Shown piece by piece: positions 1 to 9,546 of a stretch of 64,000 nucleotides of DNA. The notes under the pieces were generated by a model. It worked only from the letters and a program-made list of their open reading frames with translations, did not search any database and was not told where the DNA came from. Position 1 is the first letter of the stretch. Each line of letters starts with the position of its first letter. The position numbers and the translations under genes are program-made. Source of the DNA: Pseudoalteromonas rhizosphaerae (GTDB lineage Bacteria > Pseudomonadota > Gammaproteobacteria > Enterobacterales > Alteromonadaceae). Location: assembly GCF_902498845.1 (NCBI RefSeq), contig NZ_CABVLM010000005.1, forward strand, positions 124,001 through 188,000, in the 5' to 3' direction.

Positions 1-339
1 GAGCGCGCTAAAGTTGTTGAACCATCCTCACCAAATTGGACTGGTGAGTTAATGCCGAGACGCTTTGAAAATGGCTCGACTTTAAAAAAAGTATTAACTG
101 ATTACGCACGCGATGAAGATATCGTTCTGTATTGGTATTTAAGTAAAGACTATGTGATCAAAGAACACTTTCGAGTGGATAGCAATTTTAATTCAACGCT
201 TTATCAAGTTGGCCGGGCGATCAATGATGACTTTGAAAACGAAGTTTATACCTTCTTTTGTTTTAAACAGCGAGCAGCCGTGATCACCGAGCTGCCCTCT
301 GAATATGTGCGCGAAAACTGTAAGCGCCTAAGAAGTTAA
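1..339 (+). CDS. TcpQ-domain protein, 5' end outside window
   Basis: The frame is open from base 1, so the gene starts upstream of the window; the internal ATG at 52 is not its start. The C-terminal ~95 residues resemble the toxin-coregulated pilus TcpQ-type domain: a G-S-T-L-K-K-V-L segment, an aromatic V-L-Y-W-Y strand, then a D-Y-x-I-K strand and a closing F-F-x-F-K-Q element. Proteins with this domain are usually envelope or pilus/secretion associated, but with only the tail visible no specific role can be given. The stop codon overlaps the convergent glnE stop by four bases. The family call is by eye and moderately sure. Confidence 0.6.
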   Translation, partial: ERAKVVEPSSPNWTGELMPRRFENGSTLKKVLTDYARDEDIVLYWYLSKDYVIKEHFRVDSNFNSTLYQVGRAINDDFENEVYTFFCFKQRAAVITELPSEYVRENCKRLRS

Positions 340-3137
340 GCGCTTAACTCAAATATCTGCTGCCATGCTTGTGTAACAAATGCGATGTCTTTCGCAAATT
401 CAGCTTTTGTTACACAACGTCCCTGCTGATCTAGACTCAACACATGATAACGCGAGCGATAATCAATATAGGCTGTAATAAGCCCTTGCTTGATCTCATC
501 ACTAATACAACCAAGCCTTGCTGCATCGGTTAAAATCCTTACGTTGTCTGAGTAAGTAGTTAGTTGCTCCAAGCTATAAGCGTTATCAAGCACTAAATAT
601 TGAGTCAGAAACTCAATATCAGCAATGCCGCCAGTATCTTGTTTTAAATCAAACTCAATATCGTTGCCTTTCGCTAAATGTGTGCGCATTTTTTCACGCA
701 TGGTGATCACATCGTCTTTAAGCTTTTGCGGGTCGCGCTGCTGGCACAAAATGCCTAAGCGAATTTGCGCAAAGCGCTGCTGTAATTCGGGTTGCCCAAA
801 AATCATCCGAGAACGCACTAGCGCTTGATGTTCCCATGTCCAAGCTTGCGTTTGCTGATAGTGGTTAAAGCTCTCAAGATTGATTGCCATTAACCCTGAG
901 GCACCTTCTGGGCGTAACCGCGTATCTAGTTCATATAAAATGCCCGACGCCGTTCGAGTATTAAATAAATGCATTAGTCGCTGTGCTAATTTTAAATAAA
1001 ACTGCCGTGAATCAATCGCTTTAGTGCCATTAGTTTGCTCTGAGCCATCACTATTATGTACAAAGACTAAATCGAGATCAGAATCATAACCCACTTCAAA
1101 ACCACCGGTTTTACCATAAGCTATTACGGCAAAGCCCTTGTGCTCTTCATCAGTATTAGGCGGAATACCAAAACGCTGCGCCATTTGCTGCCAAGCAAGG
1201 TTCACCGCTTGCTCAACTATCGCTTCGGCTAATGCTGTTAAATGATCGCTTACTTTCATTACATCTAACACACCGGTTGCATCAGCGGCAGCAATACGTA
1301 GTTGATGGGTTTGTTTAAACTGACGCAGTGCTTCCATTTGCTGTTCTAAGTCTGCGCTATCAATACGTAAAAAATACTGTCGTATTTCGTCTTTATATGC
1401 AGTCAGTGGTGTAGGCTTATACAGCACCGCAGGATCGATAAGCTCATCAAGTAAAATCGGGTAACGCGAAATATGCTCACCAATCCATTTACTATGACAA
1501 CACAACGAAACAAGCTGTTTTAACGCGCCTTGGTTTTCAAACAGCAACTCTAAATAGGCTGTTCGTGAAATAACCTTGCTTAATACTTGGCAGATCATAC
1601 TAAATACGTCACCACTTGCTTGACTGTCTGATAGTTGCTTTAGCATTAATGGCATGAGTTTATCGAGAATATCACGGCCACGATGACCAATTTTAGTTTT
1701 CGTTAAGCGGGCTTTAAAATCTTCTAATGGTATTTGCCATGCATCATTTGGGTCGGTTAAAACACTAATATCGGTGTGTTCCCAAGCACTTATAAAAGCA
1801 CTTTCGCAAGGATCGACTGGCTCACTTTCATAACCAATAACTTGTTCAAATTCACTGTGGATGCCAGCCATAATGTCATTTATTTGCGCTAAAGATGCGC
1901 TGAAGTCACTCTGCTCTAACAAGTAATTTAGCCGTTGTTGGTTCAGGGCATCATCTGGCAATGTTTGCGTTTGTTGATCTGCAAAAATCTGTAAATATTG
2001 CTCAACTCGCCTTAAAAACAAATAATTGTGGCGTAATAATTTTGCTTCATCTGCGCCAATAACTTGAATATTTACTAATTCAGCTAACGCTTTTTGTAAT
2101 GATTGTGTTTGTAAATTGGCTTCACGCCCACCTCGTACCATTTGCAATGCTTGCACCACAAACTCGACCTCACGAATCCCACCAGCGCCTAGTTTTATAT
2201 TGTTGGTTAAGCGCTTACGGCGTACTTCTTGAGCTATCATTTGCTTCATTTTACGCAGCGATTCAATCACTGAAAAATCGATATAGCGACGATACACAAA
2301 AGGCTTTAATAACTGATAAAATTCATCACAGTAGCGCGTTTGAGGGCCAATTAAACGTCCTTTGAGCATCGCATAGCGTTCCCACTCACGGCCTTGATCT
2401 TGGTAGTAATCTTCCATGGCATTAAAACTCATCACCAAGGGGCCACTTTCACCAAAAGGCCGCAGCCGCATATCGACCCTAAATACTTGTCCATCAACCG
2501 TTGTTTGATTAAGTGCGGCAATCAGCTTTTGTGCCACTTTAGTGTAAAACACTTGCGCTTCTAAAGAGCGCCGCCCACCTTGAGTTTTTACACTACGCGG
2601 ATAAGAAAAAATTAAATCGATATCTGACGAATAGTTAAGTTCTTGGCCACCTAACTTACCCATTCCTAATACCAACATCGCCAGTGGCTGTTGTTGCTCA
2701 TCGAATGGTTGCCCATTAATCTGAGCAACTTGGGCAAATGCCCAGTTATTGGCACTATCAATTAGCTGATCGGCTAAAGCCGAGATATAGCCAATACTAT
2801 CGGCTATATCATTGCTGTAACATAAATCTAAACATGCTACTTTTAGCCAATAGCGTTCCCGGTAACGGCGTAAAATTTTATGGCACTGCGCTTCATCAAC
2901 CTCGGTAAGATTTAAGTCTTGAAATGGGTTAGGACTATCTCGCAAACTCATTTGAGTATCACTGAGCAACATCTCAATTAACTGCGGCTGAGATTGCAGG
3001 CAACGCCAGGCGAAGTCACTCAAACCTAACAAATTAATAATTAATTCATTAGCAGGAAGCTCTGGATATAGCTGAAAAAAACGTTCGCTGCCTAAGCCAT
3101 GCAGTGCTGTTGGGAGTTGTTCGCCTGGTGTCATCAA
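336..3137 (-). CDS. glnE: Glutamine synthetase adenylyltransferase/adenylyl-removing enzyme
   Basis: GlnE adenylylates glutamine synthetase to inactivate it and removes the AMP when PII signals nitrogen shortage. At 933 residues it matches the usual ~945. Both nucleotidyltransferase cores are visible: the N-terminal removase core with G-M-G-K-L-G-G and the S-D-I-D metal pair near residues 158-177, and the C-terminal transferase core with Y-G-K-T-G-G-F and D-S-D-L-D in the last third. All catalytic acidic residues look intact. It stands alone on the minus strand, convergent with the preceding gene. Start is the first of two adjacent ATGs at 3137; the second would be equally acceptable. Confidence 0.97.
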   Translation of the reverse strand: MMTPGEQLPTALHGLGSERFFQLYPELPANELIINLLGLSDFAWRCLQSQPQLIEMLLSDTQMSLRDSPNPFQDLNLTEVDEAQCHKILRRYRERYWLKVACLDLCYSNDIADSIGYISALADQLIDSANNWAFAQVAQINGQPFDEQQQPLAMLVLGMGKLGGQELNYSSDIDLIFSYPRSVKTQGGRRSLEAQVFYTKVAQKLIAALNQTTVDGQVFRVDMRLRPFGESGPLVMSFNAMEDYYQDQGREWERYAMLKGRLIGPQTRYCDEFYQLLKPFVYRRYIDFSVIESLRKMKQMIAQEVRRKRLTNNIKLGAGGIREVEFVVQALQMVRGGREANLQTQSLQKALAELVNIQVIGADEAKLLRHNYLFLRRVEQYLQIFADQQTQTLPDDALNQQRLNYLLEQSDFSASLAQINDIMAGIHSEFEQVIGYESEPVDPCESAFISAWEHTDISVLTDPNDAWQIPLEDFKARLTKTKIGHRGRDILDKLMPLMLKQLSDSQASGDVFSMICQVLSKVISRTAYLELLFENQGALKQLVSLCCHSKWIGEHISRYPILLDELIDPAVLYKPTPLTAYKDEIRQYFLRIDSADLEQQMEALRQFKQTHQLRIAAADATGVLDVMKVSDHLTALAEAIVEQAVNLAWQQMAQRFGIPPNTDEEHKGFAVIAYGKTGGFEVGYDSDLDLVFVHNSDGSEQTNGTKAIDSRQFYLKLAQRLMHLFNTRTASGILYELDTRLRPEGASGLMAINLESFNHYQQTQAWTWEHQALVRSRMIFGQPELQQRFAQIRLGILCQQRDPQKLKDDVITMREKMRTHLAKGNDIEFDLKQDTGGIADIEFLTQYLVLDNAYSLEQLTTYSDNVRILTDAARLGCISDEIKQGLITAYIDYRSRYHVLSLDQQGRCVTKAEFAKDIAFVTQAWQQIFELSA

Positions 3138-3207
3138 ATACTCTCTTTTATATCAGTCGTAACCGTACTAGAATAGTTAACATAATAATAACCACCCTAG
3201 GTTCTCA

Positions 3208-4101
3208 ATGTCATATTTATCTTTATCTAACACTAGTTTACTCGCGATTGCTATCTGTTTTATGGTTATTTGTTTAGCTGTTATTTGTTTGCGGGTAGTA
3301 AGTCAACTCAAGGCTAAACAAGCATTAAAAGAAGAACTTGCTCAACATGACAATTTTGCTCTAGGAATTAGTTTTGCGTCAGAAATCAGTGTAGTGATCG
3401 CGACTGTAGCATTTTTATTTGATGAAATTAGTATCAGTGCAGCCCAATCAAACCCGCTTAAGATGATTATACTGATAGTACTGTTGTTTACTTTTATTAA
3501 AGTAGGCCACTTGATCCACCGCAAGTGGATTTTGCACCGCTTTAATGAAGAAGCCGCCATACTAAAACAAAATGTCTGTGCCGCGTTGGTAGATTCAGGC
3601 ATGTTGATCGCTAACTGTATTATTACATTAGGGCTATACAGCTGGTCTCATACCCAAGGGTTTAGCAGCTTACTAATTGCTTTTGTCAGCTTCTTTTTAC
3701 TGCAAACTATTTTTGCCTTAGACAGTAAATTCCGTGAATATCGCTTTGCTCGCGCCAATCAAGGGGCGTCATTACAAAGTAACTTTAATTTAGAAAACAC
3801 CTCTATTGGCATTCGTTATGCTGGTAAATCCATTGGCCTTGCATTAGCTATCTATGCGGGTCTTGCCAGTGCCACTTTTCACAGTGGTAAAATGGTTGAG
3901 AATTTATTCACATTAGCTTTACATTGCGGCACTATGTGGTTATTACTGTATCTATTAACGACTATAATCAAGTTCATCTCTTTGCCAAACATTGATACTG
4001 AGCTTGAAATTGATCATCAGGATAATATTGGAATAGCTTGCATTGAATTTGCTGTTTTCAGCGCTATAGGCTATTTACTAATAAGTATGTTTTCAATTTA
4101 A
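3208..4101 (+). CDS. DUF350-type integral membrane protein
   Basis: A 297-residue protein with about eight hydrophobic segments in two similar halves, each of roughly four helices. This is the arrangement of the YjfL-like DUF350 family with a duplicated unit. Charged residues are few and lie between helices. The family's role is not established; members are often near polyamine or envelope-stress genes. It is divergent from glnE with a ~70-bp shared intergenic region and lies 30 bp upstream of a small unknown gene in the same direction, so the two may be cotranscribed. Confidence 0.6.
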   Translation: MSYLSLSNTSLLAIAICFMVICLAVICLRVVSQLKAKQALKEELAQHDNFALGISFASEISVVIATVAFLFDEISISAAQSNPLKMIILIVLLFTFIKVGHLIHRKWILHRFNEEAAILKQNVCAALVDSGMLIANCIITLGLYSWSHTQGFSSLLIAFVSFFLLQTIFALDSKFREYRFARANQGASLQSNFNLENTSIGIRYAGKSIGLALAIYAGLASATFHSGKMVENLFTLALHCGTMWLLLYLLTTIIKFISLPNIDTELEIDHQDNIGIACIEFAVFSAIGYLLISMFSI

Positions 4102-4131
4102 TATTGAAAATGACGTAATACGTGGGGCCTT

Positions 4132-4605
4132 ATGCCGTTTGAAGTAAATAACTATCTACTGATCGATAACGACAGTGAATTCAGCCGGCAATTCACTGAA
4201 CATTATTTTGCTCAGCCACACGGCACCAGTCCAAGTACCCTTGTTGTTGCTGGTGCAAATACCCGTCACTTGGTTAAATTAATGTTTGACCAGTTGATCA
4301 AAGATTATTGCTACTGCGACTTTAGTAATGAAATTAGCGTGTCAGAACTGGCGAGTTATTTACATGAACACCATGATATTGCCGGTGTACTATGCAATCA
4401 AACGGATTATTTATTAGCTGATGATAAACAACGATTTATATTCAATTCATTACATTCTGTACGGTTTTTAATTAAAGAGATTGATGATGGATACCTGTTT
4501 GAACCAGTCACAGACCTAGCACAAAACAATCACTTATCATGTCAAACCGAAATAGCCGAAACACCGCAAAATTTAGACGCATTATGTGAAAAGCTTAATA
4601 ATTAG
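4132..4605 (+). CDS. Hypothetical soluble protein (157 aa)
   Basis: I do not recognise this protein. It is 157 residues, without a signal peptide or membrane segment, mildly acidic, and carries a C-Y-C-D motif near residue 55 and scattered His residues. It follows the DUF350 gene by 30 bp and precedes rsmE by about 105 bp, so it probably belongs to a short transcript with the membrane protein. Codon use looks like its neighbours, which argues for a resident gene and not an import. No function is inferred. Confidence 0.6.
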   Translation: MPFEVNNYLLIDNDSEFSRQFTEHYFAQPHGTSPSTLVVAGANTRHLVKLMFDQLIKDYCYCDFSNEISVSELASYLHEHHDIAGVLCNQTDYLLADDKQRFIFNSLHSVRFLIKEIDDGYLFEPVTDLAQNNHLSCQTEIAETPQNLDALCEKLNN

Positions 4606-4710
4606 TTAAAATAAAACTTAACTAATTATCACTGACTCACAATAAGTATTTGCACCGAAGAGATGACTTACATACCATAACGATATTAGCTATTTTTGTT
4701 GAAGGTCATC

Positions 4711-5445
4711 ATGAGAGTTCCTCATATTTATCAAGCAAGTCCTATTGTAATTGCCACTGCACTTCAGTTAGAAGATGATGCAGCAGGCCACATAGGTCGC
4801 GTATTACGGATGAAAGTCGGTGAGCATATTTCATTATTTAATGGCCAAGGCGGCGAATATCTTTGCGAACTCATTGAAGTAGGAAAAAAATCAGTCGTTG
4901 CAATGCCGCTTGAATTTAATGAAAAAGATGTTGAATCACCGCTGAGCATTCACCTAGGGCAAGGGATTTCTCGCGGTGACAAAATGGACTTTACCATTCA
5001 AAAGTCTGTTGAATTAGGGATCACTGAAATCACCCCTATTTTCAGTCAACGTTGTGGCGTTAAATTAAGCGCCGAGCGACTTGCAAAAAAACACCAGCAA
5101 TGGCAAAAAATAGCGATTGCTGCAGCAGAGCAATCTGGTCGTAACCGAATCACCACGATTCATCCACCGATAGACATCAGCCAATGGCTAGCACAAAGCA
5201 GTGATGAAATTAAGCTTACCCTACACCCTCGTGCAGAGCACAGTATTAAAACAATCGAAGTACCTAGCGCTGGCGTGCGGTTTTTAGTTGGTCCTGAAGG
5301 TGGCTTCACTGATGATGAAATTGCCCAGACCAAACAACAAAATTTTGTTGATATCCATATCGGCCCACGCGTGCTGCGCACTGAAACTGCCGCTTTGACA
5401 GTCTTAAGTGCACTACAGCTACAATTTGGCGATTTAGCTAATTGA
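4711..5445 (+). CDS. rsmE: 16S rRNA m3U1498 methyltransferase
   Basis: RsmE is a SPOUT methyltransferase that makes m3U1498 in 16S rRNA. The start at 4711 is chosen over a TTG at 4696 because the protein then begins M-R-V-P-H-I-Y, as family members do, and an AAGG ribosome site sits five bases upstream. The 244-residue length matches E. coli (243). The SPOUT knot is clear in the C-terminal quarter: V-G-P-E-G-G-F-T followed by G-P-R-V-L-R-T-E-T-A. It leads the conserved order rsmE-gshB-yqgE-ruvX, with 54 bp before gshB. Confidence 0.96.
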   Translation: MRVPHIYQASPIVIATALQLEDDAAGHIGRVLRMKVGEHISLFNGQGGEYLCELIEVGKKSVVAMPLEFNEKDVESPLSIHLGQGISRGDKMDFTIQKSVELGITEITPIFSQRCGVKLSAERLAKKHQQWQKIAIAAAEQSGRNRITTIHPPIDISQWLAQSSDEIKLTLHPRAEHSIKTIEVPSAGVRFLVGPEGGFTDDEIAQTKQQNFVDIHIGPRVLRTETAALTVLSALQLQFGDLAN

Positions 5446-5499
5446 AATTAGTAAAACCACCCTCATATCAATAGCAACAGATTCAGTAAGGCAACGAAC

Positions 5500-6453
5500 A
5501 TGGCAATTAAGTTAGGTATAATTTCAGATCCGATCAGCGGATTCAACATCAAAAAAGACACCGGTTTTGCAATGATGATGCAAGCCCAAAGCCGTGGCTA
5601 TGAAATTTACTACATGGAAATGAATGATCTTTCATTGCGTAAAGGCAAAGCGTATGCCACAGCCGCAAAAGCAACCGTGTTCGACGATACAAACCATTGG
5701 TATGAGCTGGAAGAAAAAGCCAGTATCGCACTTGCTGATTTAGATGTTATTTTAATGCGTAAAGATCCACCGTTTGATACTGAGTACATTTACGCAACCT
5801 ATATTTTAGAACGCGCCGAACTTGAAGGCACGCTTATTATTAATAAGCCACAAAGCCTGCGTGATGCGAACGAAAAGTTATTCACCGCATGGTTTAGTGA
5901 GCATACACCTGACACCTTAGTAACCCGTTGTAAGCACCAGATCCGCGCATTTTTGGCTGAACATAAAGACATCATTCTAAAACCTTTAGATGGTATGGGT
6001 GGCGCCTCTATTTTCCGTGTGACTGAAAATGATGCCAACATTGGGGTTATTTGCGAAACACTCACCGAACACGGTAGCCGTTTTGCCATGGCACAAAACT
6101 ATATCCCAGAGATCAAACAAGGTGATAAACGCGTATTGGTGGTCGATGGCGAAGTGATCCCATATTGCCTAGCCCGCATTCCACAAAATGGTGAAACACG
6201 TGGTAATTTAGCTGTTGGCGGTCGTGGTGAAGCACGCCCAATCAGTGATTCAGATCGTAGAATTGCCGAAGCCGTTGCACCAACATTAAAAGCGAAAGGA
6301 CTTATTTTTGTAGGTCTTGATATCATTGGTGATAAGCTAACAGAAATTAATGTTACAGCACCTACCTGCGTAAAAGAAATCGAAGCTGCCTATGATATTT
6401 CAATTACTGGGCGCTTATTTGATGCCATAGAAAGAAAACTGAGCCATACTTAA
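5500..6453 (+). CDS. gshB: Glutathione synthetase
   Basis: GshB joins glycine to gamma-glutamylcysteine using ATP, the last step of glutathione synthesis. The 317-residue length equals the usual size. The N-terminal fold with I-S-D-P-I, the ATP-grasp strand L-K-P-L-D-G-M-G-G, the R-V-L-V-V-D-G-E segment, the G-R-G-E-A-R loop and the terminal I-N-V-T-A-P-T-C Mg/ATP site are all present. The last motif is I-N-V-T-S-P-T in E. coli, a conservative change. It sits second in the rsmE-gshB-yqgE-ruvX block. Confidence 0.97.
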   Translation: MAIKLGIISDPISGFNIKKDTGFAMMMQAQSRGYEIYYMEMNDLSLRKGKAYATAAKATVFDDTNHWYELEEKASIALADLDVILMRKDPPFDTEYIYATYILERAELEGTLIINKPQSLRDANEKLFTAWFSEHTPDTLVTRCKHQIRAFLAEHKDIILKPLDGMGGASIFRVTENDANIGVICETLTEHGSRFAMAQNYIPEIKQGDKRVLVVDGEVIPYCLARIPQNGETRGNLAVGGRGEARPISDSDRRIAEAVAPTLKAKGLIFVGLDIIGDKLTEINVTAPTCVKEIEAAYDISITGRLFDAIERKLSHT

Positions 6454-6480
6454 ATTTACTAACAATAAAGGGGTATCGTT

Positions 6481-7038
6481 ATGCAATCATTAGAAAATCA
6501 TTTTTTAATCGCAATGCCATCAATGCAAGACCCTTTTTTTAAACGTGCTGTCGCGTATATTTGTGAGCACAATGAAGACGGGGCTATGGGGCTGGTGATC
6601 AACCAGCCGATCAATATTACAGTCGGCGACTTGCTCGACAAAATAGAGATTGATAACGACAAATCCACCCACGCAGCAAGTGTTGCAGTATTTGCTGGAG
6701 GACCTGTAAAAACCGATCGTGGTTTTGTACTGCATTCTCCAAAAGCAGGTTATAGCGCAAGCCAAGAACTTAGCAGCGAAATCATGATAACCACATCCAA
6801 AGATGTGTTAGCAAGTTTAACCACAGCCCAAGCACCAGAACAGTTTATTATTACACTGGGCTATGCGGGTTGGGAGCAAGGCCAGCTCGAACAAGAGCTA
6901 CTCGAAAATTCATGGCTAATTATAAAAGCCGATCCTGAGATTATTTTTAACACACCGATAGAGCAACGCTGGGAAAAAGCAGTCGCGACGCTCGGTTTTG
7001 ATATTAGCCAATTAAGTTCGGAAGCTGGCCACGCATAA
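6481..7038 (+). CDS. yqgE: YqgE/AlgH family protein (UPF0301)
   Basis: The 185-residue protein has the family signature: an N-terminal M-P-x-M-x-D-P-x-F, then C-E-H-N-x-x-G-A-M-G-L-V-I-N-x-P, a G-G-P-V segment and a late G-Y-A-G-W-x-x-G-Q-L-E. The biochemical function is unknown; AlgH was linked to alginate regulation in Pseudomonas. A strong AAAGGGG ribosome site lies about seven bases before the ATG. The invariable neighbour ruvX follows 36 bp downstream. Confidence 0.94.
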   Translation: MQSLENHFLIAMPSMQDPFFKRAVAYICEHNEDGAMGLVINQPINITVGDLLDKIEIDNDKSTHAASVAVFAGGPVKTDRGFVLHSPKAGYSASQELSSEIMITTSKDVLASLTTAQAPEQFIITLGYAGWEQGQLEQELLENSWLIIKADPEIIFNTPIEQRWEKAVATLGFDISQLSSEAGHA

Positions 7039-7074
7039 GCGTGGTCAACCACAATTTTAAAGCACAGAGATAGC

Positions 7075-7521
7075 ATGACTAAAAAACAACTAAAGCCCAA
7101 AGGTGAACGCACCGTGATGGGCTTTGATTTTGGCACCACCAGCATTGGTGTTGCTATCGGCCAAGAACTAACAGGAACCGCATCGAGCCTAAGCGCTATC
7201 AAAGCAAAAGATGGTATTCCAAATTGGGATTTTATTAAAAAGCATGTCGATGAGTGGCAACCTGATTTACTGGTGGTTGGATTACCGCTTAATATGGATG
7301 GCACAAATCAAGAAGTCACCTTTAAAGCTAAAAAGTTTGCCAACCGCTTACATAATCACTATGGGCTGCCTGTAGAGACCCAAGACGAACGTTTAACCAC
7401 TGCAGATGCAAAAGCACGATTATTTGAGCAAGGCGGTTACCGTAGCTTAGGTAAAGGAAATGTGGATAATATGTCGGCTGTTATTATTTTGGAAAGCTTC
7501 TTTGAACAAGCTTACGGGTAA
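7075..7521 (+). CDS. ruvX: Holliday junction resolvase-like / pre-16S rRNA nuclease
   Basis: RuvX/YqgF has an RNase H-like fold and is required for 5' maturation of 16S rRNA; it was originally proposed as a Holliday junction resolvase. The 148-residue length is normal. Visible motifs are [12 protein letters not shown] (first catalytic Asp), [16 protein letters not shown] and the terminal [10 protein letters not shown]. Its last 38 bases overlap the end of the convergent gene on the other strand. Confidence 0.95.
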   Translation: MTKKQLKPKGERTVMGFDFGTTSIGVAIGQELTGTASSLSAIKAKDGIPNWDFIKKHVDEWQPDLLVVGLPLNMDGTNQEVTFKAKKFANRLHNHYGLPVETQDERLTTADAKARLFEQGGYRSLGKGNVDNMSAVIILESFFEQAYG

Positions 7522-8395
7522 GCGGTAGGTTTATAATAAGCTGCTCACTCAGTTCAGGAATAAATCCAGCTTGGCGATAGGCTTTTTCTATCGCACCTTG
7601 TTCTCGTAATATCTTTAAGCCTTTTTGCAACGCTTTAAAAGCCTGAGCGCCATCAGGATGGCGTTTTGATATTACAAAATGACGACTATCATCTAATAAT
7701 ATCAGCACATTAGGTACCGCTTGCAAAACAATATCTTCAAGTACATATTGGTTACCCATCTGTGGCATCAGTGGCATTAACATAAAATCAATCCATTGCA
7801 TCGATACCATACGCACTTGACTGAGCCATTCATCCTCTGCAACTAGATCTTTTAATGGTAATTGCGATAAAGTTTTCCAATCTGTACGCCAACGCGGCGT
7901 AGACACACTAGTTAGTTGATTAAAATCTGACAGGTGCTGCAGCTGAAATACTTTTTTATTGTTTGGAGAAGTAAAAATCCCCGCAAAATACTCGCCTTTA
8001 CGGATCAGCTCATCGCTGATATACACTTTATCTGCCAGTGATTTGGCATCTTCATACCAATAACTATCAAAGCTGATCAGTAGCTCACCTTTTTCTAACA
8101 GTTTGGTATTACGAAAATTAATTTTACCAATTTGATAACTGAAAGTTTTATTAAAGCCCCCCAAGTACAAGGCTTGTTGGGCAATGATCATATCAACTAC
8201 ATCGCGACGTATAAATCGACCACTAAAATCAGTAATATCCTGCGGTGCTCTACCGGCTAAAAAATGTGTGTAATCATAATGCACGTCATCTCGGATAAAA
8301 ATAGCAATCGATTGATCTGTCGCCATCGCAAAAAATGAGTTACTAACAACATAAAAACTAACTGTTACAAGTAACCATTTTATGCGTTTTTTCAT
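7484..8395 (-). CDS. Periplasmic solute-binding-like protein
   Basis: A 303-residue protein with an N-terminal signal peptide (two Lys, one Arg, a hydrophobic run ending F-F-A-M-A). The body looks like the family-3 amino-acid-type substrate-binding fold found in many orphan marine receptors: a late segment with [12 protein letters not shown] and E-K-A-Y-R-Q-A-G-F. No transporter genes are adjacent, so it may act in sensing. It ends a leftward transcript pilT-pilU-this gene, with one base between pilU stop and its start. The fold call is tentative. Confidence 0.6.
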   Translation of the reverse strand: MKKRIKWLLVTVSFYVVSNSFFAMATDQSIAIFIRDDVHYDYTHFLAGRAPQDITDFSGRFIRRDVVDMIIAQQALYLGGFNKTFSYQIGKINFRNTKLLEKGELLISFDSYWYEDAKSLADKVYISDELIRKGEYFAGIFTSPNNKKVFQLQHLSDFNQLTSVSTPRWRTDWKTLSQLPLKDLVAEDEWLSQVRMVSMQWIDFMLMPLMPQMGNQYVLEDIVLQAVPNVLILLDDSRHFVISKRHPDGAQAFKALQKGLKILREQGAIEKAYRQAGFIPELSEQLIINLPLTRKLVQRSFPK

Positions 8396-8396
8396 A

Positions 8397-9527
8397 CTAC
8401 TGACCTTTAGGTTCTAACCCGTCAATTGTTACTCCCTGTAAAAAACCAGCCCCTTGCTGTTCATTATTTCGAAGCTTAATCATCAAACGTAAATCGTTAG
8501 GTGAGTCAGCGTGATGCAAAGCATCTGCATAGTTGATACGTTGCTGTTTATAGAGCTCAAATAACGCTTGATCAAAGGTTTGCATACCCATATCTTTCGC
8601 TTTAGCCATGGCTTCTTTAATGCCGCCAATGTCGCCTTTTTTGATAAGCTCGCCGATAATCGGGGTATTCAATAAAATTTCGATAGCAGCTACTCGACCA
8701 TTGCCATCGGCTGTAGGCACTAGTTGTTGTGCTATGATAGCTCGTAAGTTTAAGGATAGATCATATTTTAGCTTATCGTGCTTTTCTTTAGGCACTAAAT
8801 GCATAATACGGTCAATTGCTTGGTTAGCGTTATTGGCATGTAATGTAGCAACACATAAATGACCGGTTTCAGCAAAACTAAGTGCGTATTCCATGGTCTC
8901 TTGCGAACGTATTTCACCAATTAAAATGACATCGGGGGCTTGGCGTAATGAGCTTTTTAACGCCGCCTCAAAACTTTCCGTATCTAAGCCAACTTCACGC
9001 TGAGTAATAATACTTTTGCGATGTTCATGGACAAACTCAATCGGGTCTTCAATGGTCAAGATATGCCCACGTTGATTACGATTACGGTAACCTAATAATG
9101 CAGCCAACGACGTTGATTTACCGGTGCCAGTACCACCAACAAACAGCACTAAACCACGTTTAGCCATGATCACATCAGTCAATGTCGACGGTAGACCAAG
9201 CTCAGCAACATCAGGAATTTGCGTAACAATACGGCGAATAACCATACCCGCGCAATCTCGTTGCCAAAATGCCGAGATCCTAAAGCGCCCTTCATCGGTA
9301 GCTATGGCAAAGTTGCACTCTTTAGTATTATGAAACTCTGCTTTTTGTTTTTCACTCATCGCTGATTCAACTAATTGCAGCGACTCTTCGTCTGATATTT
9401 TTTCGTCGCCAAGTGCAATTAGCTCGCCATTAATCTTTGCGCTGACTGGCAATTGGCTCGATACGAATAAATCCGAACCTTGCTTTTCAATCATCAAATG
9501 TAAAAAGTAATCAAGAGAATGTGTCAT
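8397..9527 (-). CDS. pilU: PilT/PilU-type twitching motility ATPase
   Basis: A 376-residue hexameric AAA-type retraction ATPase of type IV pili. PilU assists PilT by raising retraction force. The Walker A G-G-T-G-T-G-K-S-T lies at about residues 131-139, followed by the Asp box (T-I-E-D-P-I-E-F), Walker B (D-V-I-L-I-G-E-I-R) and the His box (A-T-L-H-A-N-N-A). The longer C-terminal tail and its position after pilT distinguish it as PilU. It is 19 bp downstream of pilT and one base before the solute-binding-like gene. Confidence 0.94.
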   Translation of the reverse strand: MTHSLDYFLHLMIEKQGSDLFVSSQLPVSAKINGELIALGDEKISDEESLQLVESAMSEKQKAEFHNTKECNFAIATDEGRFRISAFWQRDCAGMVIRRIVTQIPDVAELGLPSTLTDVIMAKRGLVLFVGGTGTGKSTSLAALLGYRNRNQRGHILTIEDPIEFVHEHRKSIITQREVGLDTESFEAALKSSLRQAPDVILIGEIRSQETMEYALSFAETGHLCVATLHANNANQAIDRIMHLVPKEKHDKLKYDLSLNLRAIIAQQLVPTADGNGRVAAIEILLNTPIIGELIKKGDIGGIKEAMAKAKDMGMQTFDQALFELYKQQRINYADALHHADSPNDLRLMIKLRNNEQQGAGFLQGVTIDGLEPKGQ

Positions 9528-9546
9528 TACTGCTCCTTACTCGGGC

